Made by a program: the position numbers and the translations under genes
From: Vibrio sp. HA2012
GTDB lineage: Bacteria > Pseudomonadota > Gammaproteobacteria > Enterobacterales > Vibrionaceae
Length of the DNA: 64,000 nucleotides
Direction of reading: 5' to 3'
NCBI RefSeq assembly: GCF_002812955.1
Contig: NZ_PFXK01000005.1
Coordinates: 124,001-188,000 of the forward strand
Notes under the pieces: generated by a model
Databases searched by the model: none
What the model was told of the DNA's origin: nothing
Seen by the model: the letters and a program-made list of their open reading frames with translations, nothing else
Shown: in pieces, positions 63,206-64,000 of the stretch
How positions within the stretch are numbered: position 1 is the stretch's first letter
Layout of the letters: every line of letters starts with the position of its first letter

Positions 63206-64000
63206 TTATTCAGCTTCTGGTGCTGAAGTCTCACCTTCTTCTTCCGCTGGCTTTTCAACCGCTTCTTTCATACTCAGGCGAACACGACCCTGACGGTCGA
63301 TTTCCAGAACTTTAACCTGAACTTCCTGACCTTCTGTCAGATAATCCGACACTTTCTCTACTCGCTTCTCTGCGATTTGAGAAATATGCACCAGTCCGTC
63401 TTTACCCGGAAGTACGGTAACAAACGCACCAAAATCAGCCAGACGAGCAACCTTACCAGTGTAAATCTTACCAACTTCCACCTCAGCCGTAATCTGTTCA
63501 ATACGACGGATGGCATCCTTCGCCTGCTCACCATCAGTTGCCGCGATCTTGATAGTACCGTCATCTTCAATTTCGATAGTAGTACCGGTTTCTTCAGTCA
63601 ATTGACGGATAACCGCACCACCTTTACCAATAACGTCTTTGATCTTGTCTGCACTGATCTTCATAGTGTGGATACGTGGAGCAAATTCAGAAATATCTTC
63701 ACGGGCACCAGAGATAGCTTCGTCCATCACAGAAAGGATGTGCATACGCGCACCTTTTGCCTGATTCAGAGCGATCTGCATGATCTCTTTAGTAATACCT
63801 TCAATCTTGATATCCATTTGCAGGGCAGTCACACCTGTACCGGTACCCGCGACTTTAAAGTCCATATCACCCAGATGGTCTTCATCGCCCAGAATGTCAG
63901 AAAGAACCACAAAGTCATCGCCTTCTTTAACCAGCCCCATTGCAATACCTGCAACAGATGATTTGATTGGCACACCTGCATCCATCAGTGCCAGCGAAGT
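63206..64000 (-). CDS. pnp: Polynucleotide phosphorylase, 3' part
   Basis: The gene runs off the window end, and the C-terminal 264 residues are present. They cover the end of the second RNase PH domain ([36 protein letters not shown]), the KH domain with [18 protein letters not shown], and the S1 domain with [22 protein letters not shown]. PNPase degrades RNA 3' to 5' with phosphate. The acidic tail is short ([11 protein letters not shown]). Terminator follows. Confidence 0.96.
   Translation of the reverse strand, partial: TSLALMDAGVPIKSSVAGIAMGLVKEGDDFVVLSDILGDEDHLGDMDFKVAGTGTGVTALQMDIKIEGITKEIMQIALNQAKGARMHILSVMDEAISGAREDISEFAPRIHTMKISADKIKDVIGKGGAVIRQLTEETGTTIEIEDDGTIKIAATDGEQAKDAIRRIEQITAEVEVGKIYTGKVARLADFGAFVTVLPGKDGLVHISQIAEKRVEKVSDYLTEGQEVQVKVLEIDRQGRVRLSMKEAVEKPAEEEGETSAPEAE

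Noticed and set aside
1..64000. tRNA, rRNA, CRISPR array, insertion sequence, prophage
   Set aside because: No cloverleaf-like or rRNA segments, no regularly spaced repeats, and no transposase, integrase or phage protein was found in any frame.

Overview
The window looks like chromosomal DNA of a gammaproteobacterium of the Vibrionaceae, most likely a Vibrio or close relative. The basis is gene order and protein resemblance, from memory and not searched: fusA2-radA-PilZ protein-smp-serB-deoDBAC-nupC, then prfC, rimI-holD-yhbS-ubiT, a RocS-like GGDEF/EAL gene, ubiUV, nlpI and pnp. I see no tRNA, rRNA, insertion sequence, phage gene or CRISPR array.

Region 1 (1-357) is the 3' end of an HD-GYP-type gene. 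Region 2 (450-24314) is the striking part: two complete, co-oriented Tad/Flp pilus operons in tandem on the minus strand. Each runs flp, rcpC, rcpA, rcpB, tadZ, tadA, tadB, tadC, tadD, tadE, tadF, a TadG-like protein with a von Willebrand A domain, and an OmpA-type peptidoglycan-binding protein. Only copy A (450-12402) has the prepilin peptidase gene tadV. Copy B (12877-24314) has a 204-base spacer with a strong hairpin where tadV would sit. The copies are paralogous along their whole length. They differ most in the pilin tails, the acidic tail of TadD and the VWA protein, which are the parts expected to set specificity. The simplest model is two pilus machines that share one peptidase.

Region 3 (25019-39742) holds the second EF-G gene, radA, a PilZ (c-di-GMP receptor-like) protein, smp/serB, and nucleoside catabolism: deoC-deoA-deoB-deoD, the NupC permease and a TatD nuclease. 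Region 4 (40058-44800) is a BMP-type nucleoside ABC importer operon. Together with NupC it gives two ways to import the substrates of the deo enzymes. Region 5 (44871-50539) has prfC, a SulP transporter, a small ribbon-helix-helix protein, and the rimI/holD/yhbS/ubiT operon.

Region 6 (50712-54702) is a GGDEF/EAL gene co-directional with ubiU-ubiV, the oxygen-independent ubiquinone hydroxylation pair, opposite ubiT. Its leader contains alternating inverted repeats. Region 7 (54784-62157) is a choline-to-glycine-betaine module: gntR-betA on the minus strand, betB-choX-choW-choV on the plus strand. A FadR-type GntR regulator stands where vibrios usually carry betI, and two matching palindromes lie in the divergent spacer. 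The window ends with nlpI and the 3' part of pnp.

All calls come from reading the sequence. Statements on paralogy, composition and family membership are by eye, and no alignment or database search was run.
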